Assembly: GCF_014205875.1 (NCBI RefSeq)
Contig: NZ_JACHEN010000010.1
Span: 85,392-149,391, forward strand
Length of the DNA: 64,000 nt
Reading direction: 5' to 3'
From: Anaerosolibacter carboniphilus
Lineage (GTDB): Bacteria > Bacillota > Clostridia > Peptostreptococcales > Thermotaleaceae
Part shown: piece by piece, positions 1 through 8,710 of the stretch
How positions within the stretch are numbered: position 1 is the first letter of the stretch
Layout of the letters: every line of letters starts with the position of its first letter
Program-made: the position numbers and the translations under genes
Notes under the pieces: generated by a model
Told to the model about the DNA's origin: nothing
Database searches by the model: none
The model's input: only the letters and a program-made list of their open reading frames with translations

Positions 1-284
1 TAGATGGAACCTTTGATGATGAAGGAACAGGCATGTTTAAAGAATTATATGACTCCCTTTTGCTAGGAACTAACTGGCATAAAGCCGATAATTACTTTAT
101 TCTTAGGGATTTTGCTGAATACAGAGAGGCCCATAAAGAAATTGATAAAGCCTATCGTAATCCCGAGGAATGGTCAAGGAAATGCTGGATGAATCTAGTC
201 AATGCAGGAAAGTTTAGCTCCGATCGAACCATAAAGGAATATGCAGATAAGATCTGGTATATAAAGCCCAAAAGGATTTTGTGA
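1..284 (+). CDS. glgP: Glycogen/alpha-glucan phosphorylase, C-terminal end (partial)
   Basis: The frame is open from the window edge to a TGA at 282-284, so only about the last 94 residues are seen. They include SRKCWMNLVNAGKFSSDR and the ending KEYADKIWYIKP, which are the conserved C-terminal block of GT35 glycogen/maltodextrin phosphorylases; these release glucose-1-phosphate from alpha-1,4-glucan with a PLP cofactor in the cytoplasm. The PLP lysine lies upstream of the window. An apparent ATG at 33 is internal, because the homologous sequence continues in frame to its left (GTFDDEGTG). A 16-bp perfect inverted repeat starts one base after the stop. Confidence 0.9.
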   Translation, partial: DGTFDDEGTGMFKELYDSLLLGTNWHKADNYFILRDFAEYREAHKEIDKAYRNPEEWSRKCWMNLVNAGKFSSDRTIKEYADKIWYIKPKRIL

Positions 285-351
285 TTTTTAAGGAAATAGC
301 TTGCGCAAAAGCTTGTGATAAGTACTTAGTTGGGGGCTATTTCCTTAAAAA
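285..351. terminator. Perfect 16-bp inverted repeat after glgP
   Basis: Arms 285-300 and 336-351 are exact reverse complements, AT-rich at the outer ends (TTTTTAAGG), with a 35-nt loop. It probably works as a terminator for glgP. It leads straight into the structured repeat at 352-472; the second copy of that repeat (8373-8490) also follows directly on a perfect inverted repeat with different arm sequence. Confidence 0.6.
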
Positions 352-472
352 TGGGGAGTGCAGAGGGGATCCCCCTCGCCGGTTTAGAGGGGGTGCTCAG
401 GAGCGTTAGCTCCGTCGAAGGGGGAAGTAGTTCCCCCTAGCGAAGAACAAATTGCAAAGCAATTTTGTTCTC
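352..472 (+). repeat. Multi-hairpin repeat, copy A
   Basis: This intergenic element is related to 8373-8490. Conserved strings include CCGTCGAAGGGG and CCCTAGCGAAG. Between them lie hairpins: GAGGGG/CCCCTC near 363-377, GAGC/GCTC at 411-422, GGGGGAA/TTCCCCC at about 420-438, and a last stem with arms GAACAA and TTGTTC at 445-470. In copy B the stems are kept with other sequences, for example GCTGC/GCAGC. No protein-coding frame explains it. Its function is unknown; a mobile repeat or a structured RNA are both possible. Confidence 0.65.
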
Positions 473-534
473 ACAAGCAGAAGGGCATATAGCGCTTAGT
501 TTTATAATAAATATAGAGTAGGAGGTGCTGCGAT

Positions 535-1890
535 ATGGCAATGAAAAAACAAAGACCTTTTGCTCTTTTTTTATGTCTATTATTATGTAGCTTTATTATA
601 TGGGGACCCATTTACTTTTTGGAATTCAAGCCTGGAGTCCAACAGGAAGATCCGATGTCAAATACAATCAAATGGAGGGGTGTCATTACCCTATGGGACT
701 ATCCTCACTTAGATGTGAGCAACGGTAGCCGTTACGGATGGATTGTAAGCAAAATTAAGGCTTTTGAAAAGGCGAATCCAGGGGTATATATAGAATTAAA
801 GCCCATGGATTTAAAGACAGGCCCCCTAGAGTTGGAAACAGCCATACAAACAGGCACCTTTCCCGATATCGCACCCGTAGCCACTGATTTCGCTATCATA
901 GATCGAGGTGTTTTAGAACCTGTCGATAAGTATTTAACCCATGAGGAGGAAGGGGACTATAAAACCCAGGCATTGAATGCAGTTCGTTACAATGGAAAAA
1001 CCTGGGGTTTTCCTTCCATGATGACCACCTATACCATGCTTTTGAATTTGGATTTGTTTCAAGAAAAGGGTATTGATCCACCTAAAGATGGAAATTGGAC
1101 CTATGAAGAATTCGTAGAAACCACAAAGGTCCTCACCTTTGATAAGAATGGAGATGGAAAAAACGATGTATATGGATTTAACTCCTTCATTGATTTAAAT
1201 AGCTACAATACATGGGGAATTCTATTATCTGATGGGGCCCAGGTTTTTGATGACAGCTTGAATTATCGATTCAATGATGAAAGGGCAAAGAGCGGGTTAA
1301 AAAAATTGGTGGATCTAAAGCAGGTTTACGGGGTAACACCACCAAATTTTGGAGAAAATACAGAGAGAGAGGCTTGGGAGAGCTTTTATAAGGAGAAGAA
1401 GGTAGCCGTATATCCTGTGGGTACCTGGGCAATAAATGTATTAAACAACTTAAAGAATCAAGGACTAGGGTTTCAAATAGGCGCTGCCAATTATCCTATA
1501 GGGGAAAAGGGCATACCTATCTCCTTATCTAATAATGTGTCGGCCTATGGAATTTTTAAGCAAAAGGATCCCCAGAAGCTGGAGATGTGTGTAAAATTTT
1601 TAAAATTTGTTACAGCCGATGAATTTCAAAAGGACTTAAGCAGATTAGGCGTATTTCCTGTGAAAAAGAGCGGGGAAGATATTTATCAATTGGATCTACT
1701 TATGGCAACAGTTGAAAAGAGCTTGGCCTACTGTGAGAATCTACCCACTCATCCCAACTGGATGACTATTGATGGCATCCTGCAGAGTCAGATCCGTTTG
1801 GCTGTTCTAGGGAACAAAACGGTGGAGGATGCCCTTCGAGATGCCCAATTGAAGATCGAGACCTATAACAGGATTACCCAAGAGCAGTAA
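535..1890 (+). CDS. Extracellular solute-binding protein (sugar type)
   Basis: This 451-residue protein has an N-terminal hydrophobic stretch (about residues 9-28) and then a family 1 ABC sugar-binding fold: KAFEKANPGVYIELK early, an FPDIAP strand-turn, and TWAINVLNN in the second lobe. It should bind an oligosaccharide outside the cell and deliver it to ABC permeases. No permease or ATPase gene is adjacent, so the partner is encoded elsewhere. A standard lipobox is not obvious, so it may be held by an uncleaved anchor. AGGAGGT at 520-526 sits 8 nt before the ATG and fixes the start. Ligand unknown; the neighbouring glycogen phosphorylase and the GH26-like enzyme suggest glucan or mannan use (inference). 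Confidence 0.8.
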   Translation: MAMKKQRPFALFLCLLLCSFIIWGPIYFLEFKPGVQQEDPMSNTIKWRGVITLWDYPHLDVSNGSRYGWIVSKIKAFEKANPGVYIELKPMDLKTGPLELETAIQTGTFPDIAPVATDFAIIDRGVLEPVDKYLTHEEEGDYKTQALNAVRYNGKTWGFPSMMTTYTMLLNLDLFQEKGIDPPKDGNWTYEEFVETTKVLTFDKNGDGKNDVYGFNSFIDLNSYNTWGILLSDGAQVFDDSLNYRFNDERAKSGLKKLVDLKQVYGVTPPNFGENTEREAWESFYKEKKVAVYPVGTWAINVLNNLKNQGLGFQIGAANYPIGEKGIPISLSNNVSAYGIFKQKDPQKLEMCVKFLKFVTADEFQKDLSRLGVFPVKKSGEDIYQLDLLMATVEKSLAYCENLPTHPNWMTIDGILQSQIRLAVLGNKTVEDALRDAQLKIETYNRITQEQ

Positions 1891-1984
1891 CTGGGGAGAA
1901 TAACCTTGTATTTCATCAATCAAAAAGGTATACTAATCATGACAAATGAAGGGATATAAGAGATCGATATGAGGAGTTGTTGGA

Positions 1985-2899
1985 ATGACGATAAACGAAA
2001 TTTATGAAAAATTGAAAGAAAAAATTCAAATAGAGCATATTCGAAAGAACGAGATGATGAAGGAACATACCTCCTTTAAAATAGGAGGACCCGCTGATAT
2101 TATGATATTGGCCTCAACGGTGGAGGAAATTCAGCATGGGCTACGGGTCTGCAAAGAAAATAATATACCATACTATGTCATTGGGAATGGCAGCAATCTA
2201 TTGGTGCGAGATAAGGGAATTAGAGGGGTTGTCATTAAAATTGCTGAGAACTTCAGTGAGGTTACTATAAGTGAAAATCATATTAAAGCCCAAGCGGGGA
2301 TACTGCTGTCTGTCTTGGCTAAAAAGATTATGAGAGAAAGCCTTGAGGGTTTTGAATTTGCCAGCGGCATACCGGGTACTTTAGGAGGCGCTGCAGCTAT
2401 GAATGCTGGAGCCTATGGTGGTGAGATGAAGGATGTAGTCACAGGTGCTTTGGTGCTGGACCATTGTTGTAATGTGATTTACTTAGATCGAGAGCAGCTG
2501 GAATTTGAGTATAGAAACAGCGTGATACAAAGGGAAGGCTATGTGGTATTGGAAACAGATATCGCCCTTCAAAAGGGTGATTATGAGCGTATCAAGGAAA
2601 TCACAGCAGAGCTTACTGTGAAGAGAACAACAAAACAGCCCTTGCATCTGCCCAGTGCTGGTAGTACTTTCAAAAGACCGCCGGGATATTTTGCTGGAAA
2701 GTTGATAGAGGATGCTGGATTGAAGGGTGTACGGGTTGGAGATGCGCAAGTATCGGAATTGCATTCTGGTTTTGTAGTAAATGTGGGAAATGCCACGGCC
2801 GAAGATGTGATTCATCTTATCAAGTTGATTCAAAAGGTTGTACGAGATCAGTTTGGCGTGGAGCTTCATCCAGAAGTAAGGATTGTAGGTGAAGAATAG
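1985..2899 (+). CDS. murB: UDP-N-acetylenolpyruvoylglucosamine reductase
   Basis: MurB uses NADPH and FAD to reduce the enolpyruvyl group on UDP-GlcNAc to UDP-MurNAc, the second committed step of peptidoglycan precursor synthesis in the cytoplasm. The 304 residues carry the FAD-binding segments GNGSNLLVRDKG and IPGTLGGAAAMNAGAYGG, the catalytic serine in SAGSTFKRP (S227) and the C-terminal ELHPEVR glutamate (E297). Length and motifs fit the shorter type II MurB of Gram-positives. A GAGGAG-type ribosome site precedes the ATG. It is the first gene of a same-strand run with PHP, rapZ and yvcK, an arrangement typical of Clostridia. Confidence 0.96.
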   Translation: MTINEIYEKLKEKIQIEHIRKNEMMKEHTSFKIGGPADIMILASTVEEIQHGLRVCKENNIPYYVIGNGSNLLVRDKGIRGVVIKIAENFSEVTISENHIKAQAGILLSVLAKKIMRESLEGFEFASGIPGTLGGAAAMNAGAYGGEMKDVVTGALVLDHCCNVIYLDREQLEFEYRNSVIQREGYVVLETDIALQKGDYERIKEITAELTVKRTTKQPLHLPSAGSTFKRPPGYFAGKLIEDAGLKGVRVGDAQVSELHSGFVVNVGNATAEDVIHLIKLIQKVVRDQFGVELHPEVRIVGEE

Positions 2900-2961
2900 C
2901 TAAAAGAACAAACACTATAGTCGTCAATGATGCTTGACGAAGAGATAACGGAGTGAGAAAA

Positions 2962-3693
2962 ATGAAGATTTTTGCAGATTATCATACCCATACCATCTAT
3001 AGTCATGGAAAAGGGACCATCCAGGAGAATGTAGATGAGGCCATTCGAAAAGGTTTACGGGAAGTGGCGATTTCTGATCATGGACCTAGCCATGTAACCT
3101 ATGGCGTTCGACGAAAAGACGTCAAGAAAATGCGGGAAGAAATCGATACGATCAACAAGGAAACGAATGAAATAAAGGTAAAATTAGGGATGGAAGGAAA
3201 TATTATCAGTACAGACGGTAAAATTGATATTGATAAGGATATTCTAAAGGATTTAGATATGGTTTTGGTTGGTTATCATTTTGGTGCATTGCCCCATAGA
3301 ATCTCCGACAGCTTTAACATCCATGTCAACAATGTGCTGGCGAAGTACCTGCCCTCAGTAGATAGAAAAGCTAGAGTTATTAACACAAAGGCTGTGATTG
3401 AAGCGGTATATAATAATTCTATTGATCTCATCACCCATCCTGGTTCGAAAGCTAATATTGATACAGCGGAACTGGCAAAGGCTGCTGCCAAGAGAAACAC
3501 AGCCCTAGAAATTAACAGTAGCCATGGGCATCTCACAGTAGAGTATATAAAAGTAGCCATGAAAGAAGGGGTAAAATTTATTATCAGCAGTGATGCCCAC
3601 AAACCTCAGGATGTTGGGAATGTAAAAGCTGGGATTGACCGTGCCGTGGCTGCTGGACTGAAGGTAGAGCAAATTTTAAATGCTGAAGAGTAG
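2962..3693 (+). CDS. PHP-domain metal-dependent hydrolase
   Basis: The protein has the metal-binding motifs of the PHP (polymerase and histidinol phosphatase) superfamily: DYHTHTIYSHGKG at the N-terminus, a central ITHPG, and ISSDAHKPQDVG near the C-terminus. Members hydrolyse phosphoesters with a trinuclear metal site; the substrate of this stand-alone YcdX-like type is not established. I chose the ATG at 2962 rather than the GTG at 2953, because GGAG at 2950-2953 is correctly spaced only for the ATG. It lies between murB and rapZ, as in many Clostridia, and is probably co-transcribed with them. Confidence 0.88.
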   Translation: MKIFADYHTHTIYSHGKGTIQENVDEAIRKGLREVAISDHGPSHVTYGVRRKDVKKMREEIDTINKETNEIKVKLGMEGNIISTDGKIDIDKDILKDLDMVLVGYHFGALPHRISDSFNIHVNNVLAKYLPSVDRKARVINTKAVIEAVYNNSIDLITHPGSKANIDTAELAKAAAKRNTALEINSSHGHLTVEYIKVAMKEGVKFIISSDAHKPQDVGNVKAGIDRAVAAGLKVEQILNAEE

Positions 3694-3711
3694 ACAAAGG
3701 GGGGATATACA

Positions 3712-4578
3712 ATGAAATTTGTAGTTATCACTGGACTGTCGGGAGCTGGAAAGAGTCAAGCGATGAAAAGCATGGAAGACCTTGGCTTTTATTGTGTGGA
3801 TAATCTTCCCCCTTCATTGATCCCTAAATTTGCAGAGCTTTGTTTCCATGCAAAGGGTGATATTGAGAAAATAGCATTGGTGATCGATATTCGTGGGGGA
3901 AGATTCTTCGACGACCTGTTCGAGAGCCTTGATACCATTGAAAGAATGGGCTATCTCTATGAGGTCTTGTTTTTAGAAGCATCTGATGAGGTATTGATCA
4001 AGCGCTTTAAGGAAACCCGAAGAAACCATCCCTTGAGTCCTGAAGGAAGAATTATTGATGGTATTGAAGCGGAGAGAGAACGGTTAGCCCAATTGAAGGG
4101 AAAAGCTAAACACATTATAGATACCTCCAACCTTACATCAGCCCAGTTACGAGAAGAGATTCGAAAAATCTATCTAGAGGGTCTAAAAGCAGAAAATCTA
4201 ACCATCTCTATACTGACCTTTGGATTTAAGAAAGGTCTTCCACTGGATGCAGATCTTGTATTTGATGTACGTTTCTTACCAAATCCACATTATATCGATG
4301 CTTTAAGAGATTATACAGGGCATGAGCCGGCTGTGAGAGAGTATGTAATGCAATGGCCCGAAAGCATTGCTTTTGTTGAAAAACTGAAGGATATGATTCA
4401 CTTCTTGATTCCTTATTATATTAAAGAGGGAAAGACCCAATTGGTGATTGCCATTGGCTGCACAGGAGGAAAGCATCGATCGGTAACAGTGGCAAATATT
4501 TTATATGAGAGTTTGCTGGAGAAAGGACATCGTGTAACGATCAATCATAGAGATTCTGTAAGAACTGTAAGGGAGTAG
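3712..4578 (+). CDS. rapZ: RNase adapter / nucleotide-binding protein RapZ (YvcJ)
   Basis: This 288-residue P-loop protein has Walker A GLSGAGKS near residues 8-15 and the diagnostic C-terminal motif [16 protein letters not shown]. In E. coli RapZ binds glucosamine-6-phosphate and guides RNase E to the small RNA GlmZ; in Bacillus the orthologue YvcJ hydrolyses GTP and affects competence. It is directly followed by yvcK: the rapZ TAG (4576-4578) abuts the yvcK ATG, so translation is probably coupled. whiA and HPr, which normally complete this cluster, lie about 5 kb downstream here, separated by six other genes. Confidence 0.95.
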   Translation: MKFVVITGLSGAGKSQAMKSMEDLGFYCVDNLPPSLIPKFAELCFHAKGDIEKIALVIDIRGGRFFDDLFESLDTIERMGYLYEVLFLEASDEVLIKRFKETRRNHPLSPEGRIIDGIEAERERLAQLKGKAKHIIDTSNLTSAQLREEIRKIYLEGLKAENLTISILTFGFKKGLPLDADLVFDVRFLPNPHYIDALRDYTGHEPAVREYVMQWPESIAFVEKLKDMIHFLIPYYIKEGKTQLVIAIGCTGGKHRSVTVANILYESLLEKGHRVTINHRDSVRTVRE

Positions 4579-5922
4579 ATGGGTATGAACTTCTTTGATT
4601 GGTTGAAGCCAGGACTGGGAATCAAGCGATGGCTTTTGATGATGGTATTCGGTATCATCATCATTGGGTGGGGATTTTATCCTTTTTTATATGGCACATT
4701 GGATATAAGCACATCATGGAAATATCGTATGATGTTTCTTATTATCGGCTGTATACTTGTGATGATATCAGGTAAGCCGATCCGTTTATTTTTGATTCAT
4801 TTGCTGGACTTGAGCTACACTGGCCTAGGAAACAGAAATCCCATGGACAGGGTTTCCAATGGAAAAAAGGTTCTGATGAGAGGACCGAAGGTAGTTGTTA
4901 TCGGAGGTGGTACTGGATTGTCAGTACTCCTTCGCGGAATGAAGAAGTACACGTCCAACATCACCGCCATTGTCACTGTAGCCGATGATGGTGGTGGATC
5001 TGGAAAGCTGAGAGAAGACTTGGGTATGCTGCCACCAGGGGATATTCGGAACTGCATTTTGGCTTTAGCCAATACAGAGCCGAGTATGGAGCGACTTCTT
5101 CAATATCGATTTGAAGAGGGTTCTTTAAAAGGGCAAAGCTTTGGAAATCTTTTGATTGCCGCCATGAATGGCATCTCCGATAATTTTGAAGAGGCTATAC
5201 GGAAGATGAATGATGTTTTGGCCGTGACAGGGAAAGTTTTACCTGTAACCTTGGAGGATGTTACCCTGTATGCAAAATTAAAGAATGGTAAGGTCATCAA
5301 AGGGGAATCTCAAATTCCTGTGAAGGTACGAGAATTGGATAGTGAGATTGAGCAGGTATTTATCAAGCCAGAAAATGCAAAATCCCTCCGTGAATGCGTG
5401 GAGGCCATTGCCAGTGGAGATGTAATTGTATTAGGGCCAGGCAGCTTATATACCAGTGTTATTCCCAATCTTCTGGTTCCAGATTTAGCCGATGCGATTA
5501 AACGTTCCAATGCGATTAAAGTGTATGTAGCCAATGTCATGACTCAGCCTGGTGAAACCGATGGATATAGTGTTTGGAAACATTTGGATGCCATTGTTCG
5601 CCATATGAAAGGCCAATCCATTGATTATGTTTTTGTGAACAATGAATTGATTTCAAAGGAAGTTCTTCACAAGTATGTGGAGGATGGAGCCGAGCCGGTT
5701 TGCTTGACACCTGAAGATCGAAGAATGATTGCCCAAATGGGAATTCATATTGTAGAAGGCCCCTTTGTGGAAGTAAAGAAGAAATACATTCGTCATGATG
5801 CAATCAATTTATCGGAACAAATTGTGAAGCTAGCACTAGAGGAGAAATATGCTACTGATAAACTGAGGATTTTTGATTATTACTACCTTCACGATAAATT
5901 AAAGAAAATAACAAAAATATAA
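4579..5922 (+). CDS. yvcK: Gluconeogenesis factor YvcK/CofD-like, membrane-anchored form
   Basis: YvcK binds UDP-GlcNAc and is needed for cell-wall homeostasis and growth on gluconeogenic carbon in Bacillus. The family signature VVVIGGGTGLSVLLRGMKKY, then ADDGGGSGKLR and MLPPGDIRNC, begins near residue 105. The 447 residues exceed the usual ~320 because of an N-terminal extension with two hydrophobic segments (about 16-36 and 49-65), a form common in Clostridia that tethers the protein to the membrane. A second ATG six bases downstream (4585) has better spacing to AGGGAG and may be the true start. A bidirectional terminator follows. Confidence 0.94.
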   Translation: MGMNFFDWLKPGLGIKRWLLMMVFGIIIIGWGFYPFLYGTLDISTSWKYRMMFLIIGCILVMISGKPIRLFLIHLLDLSYTGLGNRNPMDRVSNGKKVLMRGPKVVVIGGGTGLSVLLRGMKKYTSNITAIVTVADDGGGSGKLREDLGMLPPGDIRNCILALANTEPSMERLLQYRFEEGSLKGQSFGNLLIAAMNGISDNFEEAIRKMNDVLAVTGKVLPVTLEDVTLYAKLKNGKVIKGESQIPVKVRELDSEIEQVFIKPENAKSLRECVEAIASGDVIVLGPGSLYTSVIPNLLVPDLADAIKRSNAIKVYVANVMTQPGETDGYSVWKHLDAIVRHMKGQSIDYVFVNNELISKEVLHKYVEDGAEPVCLTPEDRRMIAQMGIHIVEGPFVEVKKKYIRHDAINLSEQIVKLALEEKYATDKLRIFDYYYLHDKLKKITKI

Positions 5923-5932
5923 AATATTATAC

Positions 5933-5956
5933 AAGCGACACGATTTAGTGTCGCTT
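5933..5956. terminator. Bidirectional terminator between yvcK and a convergent gene
   Basis: Arms AAGCGACAC (5933-5941) and GTGTCGCTT (5948-5956) pair perfectly, with A/T-rich tracts on both outer sides. The stop codon of the minus-strand gene lies in the loop, so the two genes share one terminator. Confidence 0.85.
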
Positions 5957-6490
5957 ATATTTTTCACTAAGCATCTCGGAAATCAAAGCTGCTGCGGTTC
6001 TTTTTGTCAAAGTTTCTATATCGACTTCCAGTTCGATTTCATTAGAAAGCTTTTTAATGGTTTCCAACTGTCGTTTTGTAGGTGGATCATCGGGAATTGT
6101 ATTTTGAATGGATTCCTTCCCGGCATCGAAGGGCAAATTGCTTTCTTCAAACTCTTTTAGATCCAGTTCTTCCAAAGCAGTCATACCGATATTGGTAAAA
6201 TCTCTTAAGGCCCTTGCTTTTGCTCTGGTAGATGCCATACGGATGATATGGGGGGCGAGATTGCTGCGAACAGAATTAGGACTGGCATCGCCAAAATCGA
6301 TGAAGCGCCTTCCGTTTGCTTCGACTGTTGCTTTGCATACAGCGGTGTTGTTATTATCCGCAGATGGAAACTGCAGCAGTTCAACAGATATGGAAGTCAA
6401 TTCCTGTTGATGGGCAAGATCTAAGAGGCCTTCATAGGTGACAAAATTTTTCCCTTGAAGATTGATTACAAATTTTTCATTTAATGGCAT
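5945..6490 (-). CDS. Uncharacterised protein, possibly Rad52/ERF-like
   Basis: I do not firmly recognise this 181-residue protein. Its centre reads IIRMASTRAKARALRDFTNI followed by GMTALEEL, a helix-turn stretch that recalls single-strand-annealing proteins of the Rad52/ERF/DdrA type. The C-terminal 50 residues (PPTKRQLETIKKL onward) look like the short helical 'TekQ..yIk.L' module found at the ends of some DNA-repair proteins. There is no signal peptide. It is transcribed towards yvcK and interrupts the usual yvcK-whiA neighbourhood. The ATG is followed by a charged, strand-rich N-terminus; a weak GGTGAT-type ribosome site lies before it. The repair role is a guess from motif resemblance only. 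Confidence 0.6.
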   Translation of the reverse strand: MPLNEKFVINLQGKNFVTYEGLLDLAHQQELTSISVELLQFPSADNNNTAVCKATVEANGRRFIDFGDASPNSVRSNLAPHIIRMASTRAKARALRDFTNIGMTALEELDLKEFEESNLPFDAGKESIQNTIPDDPPTKRQLETIKKLSNEIELEVDIETLTKRTAAALISEMLSEKYKRH

Positions 6491-6612
6491 AAGATCACCT
6501 GTCTTTTTTAAACATTTTATTATTATTTTGCTGATTTCTAGCTACAATAAACTAGGATAATAATGCTTTTATAGGGAGATATAAACTTTCGATATAATTT
6601 GACTTATTTCTG

Positions 6613-6621
6613 TGCTATAAT
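6613..6621 (+). promoter_or_regulatory. Extended -10 promoter candidate for the GH26-like gene
   Basis: TGC followed by TATAAT forms an extended -10 element about 60 nt before the start codon of the secreted hydrolase. The TTGACT at 6599 is only 11 nt away and is too close to be its -35. Confidence 0.4.
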
Positions 6622-6681
6622 GATTGGAGAAATAATGAATGAATACATAAAATTTGGCATTGGCAACATAAGGAGGACAAG

Positions 6682-8280
6682 ATGAAGATTAAAAAATTTG
6701 GTGCCATACTTTGTGCAGCAGCCCTTATTTTTAGCGGTACATTTGCCTTTGGTGATACGGTAGACTCGATCAGTACATTCATAAAGAATGGGAAGATCGT
6801 TACTTATTCAGATTTTACAGAAGAAGATGATTTCAAAACAATTACGCCTATTGATCACCAGTACAATGAATATCAAAATTTTGCCCACGGATATTCTATA
6901 AAGTATCCCAACCATATGTATGTAGATGTATCCATTTCACCAGTAAAGACCTTGATCTATGATAAAGAGAAAAGCATAGAGATCTATTATGACAATTTTA
7001 AAGGAACATCAAATTCTGCTGCTGCTTATATTGGCTATAGCAATCGGTTCTTGAAAAATACCAAGGATCACTATAAGGAGTATGAAGATACTTTACATAT
7101 TAATGGCATGAAAACCCACTTACTAAAATGGGATCGAGAAAAAATGTCAAAGATACCAAATGATAAAAACTACTATGTCAGTGCAGAAATCGTTAAGAAT
7201 AGTCATGAAGTATATACTATCATCATAAAATCAGCGAAGCCTTTTGAAAGCTATGAAGAGTATATGGAACTTATCCAGAGCTTTCGGCTAATAGAAAAAA
7301 AAGGAACACCTCAGGTGCACTTAGACCAAGGGAGAACTTATCACGGCTTAAATGATGAGACAAAGGAATTTTATGACAAATATTTTAAAGATTCTAAGGA
7401 AACAAGATGGGGGATTTTTGAAAACACTGCACCTAGAGATTTTGGTTTTTTAAAGTCTTTGGAAGATCAGTTAGACTATACCTTTGATTTTTTGGTATTG
7501 TATCAATCCTTCTCCAGTGATGGATTTCCTATGGAAGAAATGAAAAATGCCTATGAGAACAATCGATATGTGGAATTGACCCTTCAGACAATGTATCTAG
7601 ATGGTAGGGATAACAGCAGTGTGACCTACGACATACTACAGGGAGAATATGATAGCTATTTTCAGGAATATGCACGGCAGGCAAAGCTTTTTGGACATCC
7701 TATACTTTTCAGACTAAATAATGAAATGAATGGAGATTGGTGCGTATATTCCAGCTATTTTACATCAAAGGATCCAGAAATGTTTAAAGCGGTATGGAAA
7801 TATGTTTATAATATTTTTAAGGATGCTGGTGTAGACAATGTACTGTGGGTATGGAATCCTCATGATGGTTCCTTTCCAAATTTCGCATGGAATCATGCCC
7901 TGAATTATTATCCAGGCGATGAATTTGTAGATATTATTGGCTTAACAGGATATAATGCAGGAACCTATTATCCAGGTGAAAAATGGAGAGGGTTTGATGA
8001 AATATATGTGCCCTTGTATGCGGAATATGATAAGATATTTAGCCAGCCATTTATGGTCACAGAATTTGGATCAAATTCTGTGGGTGGCGATAAAATCCAA
8101 TGGATCCATGAGATGTTTGATTCTATGAAAAAATTCGATCGGATCAAGGTGGCCATTTGGTGGAATGGAATTGACTGGGATTCCCAAAGGAACCCTGCAA
8201 GAATTTATAGATTGGATCAAAGTCCAGAAATGATCGATACCTTCAGAAATAGACTAAAAGAATACAAGATAACTGAATAG
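6682..8280 (+). CDS. Secreted glycoside hydrolase, GH26 (beta-mannanase)-like
   Basis: A clear signal peptide (MKIKKFGAILCAAALIFSGTFAFG) is followed by a ~190-residue N-terminal module and a C-terminal TIM-barrel like that of GH26 beta-mannanases. The acid/base would be E348 in RLNNEMNGDW, and the nucleophile E461 in MVTEFGSNS; a tryptophan-rich WVWNPHDGSFPN lies between. The product should act outside the cell on beta-1,4-mannan or a related glycan. The N-terminal module resembles PsbP/lipoprotein-like beta folds and is not a known carbohydrate-binding family to my eye. AAGGAGGA just before the ATG is a strong ribosome site. It is transcribed alone, with a terminator after it. Confidence 0.82.
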   Translation: MKIKKFGAILCAAALIFSGTFAFGDTVDSISTFIKNGKIVTYSDFTEEDDFKTITPIDHQYNEYQNFAHGYSIKYPNHMYVDVSISPVKTLIYDKEKSIEIYYDNFKGTSNSAAAYIGYSNRFLKNTKDHYKEYEDTLHINGMKTHLLKWDREKMSKIPNDKNYYVSAEIVKNSHEVYTIIIKSAKPFESYEEYMELIQSFRLIEKKGTPQVHLDQGRTYHGLNDETKEFYDKYFKDSKETRWGIFENTAPRDFGFLKSLEDQLDYTFDFLVLYQSFSSDGFPMEEMKNAYENNRYVELTLQTMYLDGRDNSSVTYDILQGEYDSYFQEYARQAKLFGHPILFRLNNEMNGDWCVYSSYFTSKDPEMFKAVWKYVYNIFKDAGVDNVLWVWNPHDGSFPNFAWNHALNYYPGDEFVDIIGLTGYNAGTYYPGEKWRGFDEIYVPLYAEYDKIFSQPFMVTEFGSNSVGGDKIQWIHEMFDSMKKFDRIKVAIWWNGIDWDSQRNPARIYRLDQSPEMIDTFRNRLKEYKITE

Positions 8281-8291
8281 TTCATGAAAGA

Positions 8292-8334
8292 AGTACAGAA
8301 TGGATAGGTGTTCAGATCCAGCCTGTACTTTTTT
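8292..8334 (+). terminator. Terminator of the GH26-like gene
   Basis: AGTACAG at 8292-8298 pairs with CTGTACT at 8323-8329, followed by a run of T. Its 3' arm overlaps the next inverted repeat. Confidence 0.65.
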
Positions 8335-8372
8335 ATAGTATAAGAAAGTATATTTTCTTATACTATAAAAAA
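8329..8372. terminator. Perfect 19-bp inverted repeat before repeat copy B
   Basis: Arms 8329-8347 and 8354-8372 are exact reverse complements ending in T6/A6, with a 6-nt loop. It resembles a bidirectional terminator, but also matches in position the inverted repeat that precedes repeat copy A (285-351), so it may belong to the repeat element. Confidence 0.6.
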
Positions 8373-8490
8373 GCAGGGGTGCAGGGGAAGTATTCCCATG
8401 CCGCAGTCAGAGGAGTCCTCAGAAAGCTGCTTTGCAGCCGTCGAAGGGGAACTAGGTTCCCCTAGCGAAGCACACGTAGTGTGCCTTTTT
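8373..8490 (+). repeat. Multi-hairpin repeat, copy B
   Basis: Homologous to 352-472. It keeps GTGCAG, CCGTCGAAGGGG and CCCCTAGCGAAG, while the stem arms differ: GCTGC/GCAGC in place of GAGC/GCTC, GGGGAAC/GTTCCCC in place of GGGGGAA/TTCCCCC, and a last hairpin GCACAC/GTGTGC (8470-8484) followed by T7, which works as a terminator. The rest of 8490-8700 is AT-rich and carries no gene that I can see. Confidence 0.65.
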
Positions 8491-8710
8491 TATTTGATCT
8501 TTAATAAAGTTATGTAGTAGCGAGAAGATTCATGGGTCTATAGAGAAACCATTTTACAAAACCTTGAATAAAATAGATTATGAATATATTTAAATTTAAC
8601 ATTGAAAGCACAGATGTATTATGATAACTTAATATATATATGTTTGTGGTAAGAAAATAGAATTGTTAGAAAAATAAATTGCAGTTTCAATATATTAAGG
8701 AGTGGACATT

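Noticed and set aside
285..534. A riboswitch ahead of the solute-binding protein
   Set aside because: The hairpins belong to a repeat that also occurs at 8373 before an unrelated Nudix gene, and no known riboswitch core is recognisable.
6599..6621. TTGACT with TATAAT as a standard promoter
   Set aside because: The spacer is only 11 nt; kept only as an extended -10 candidate.
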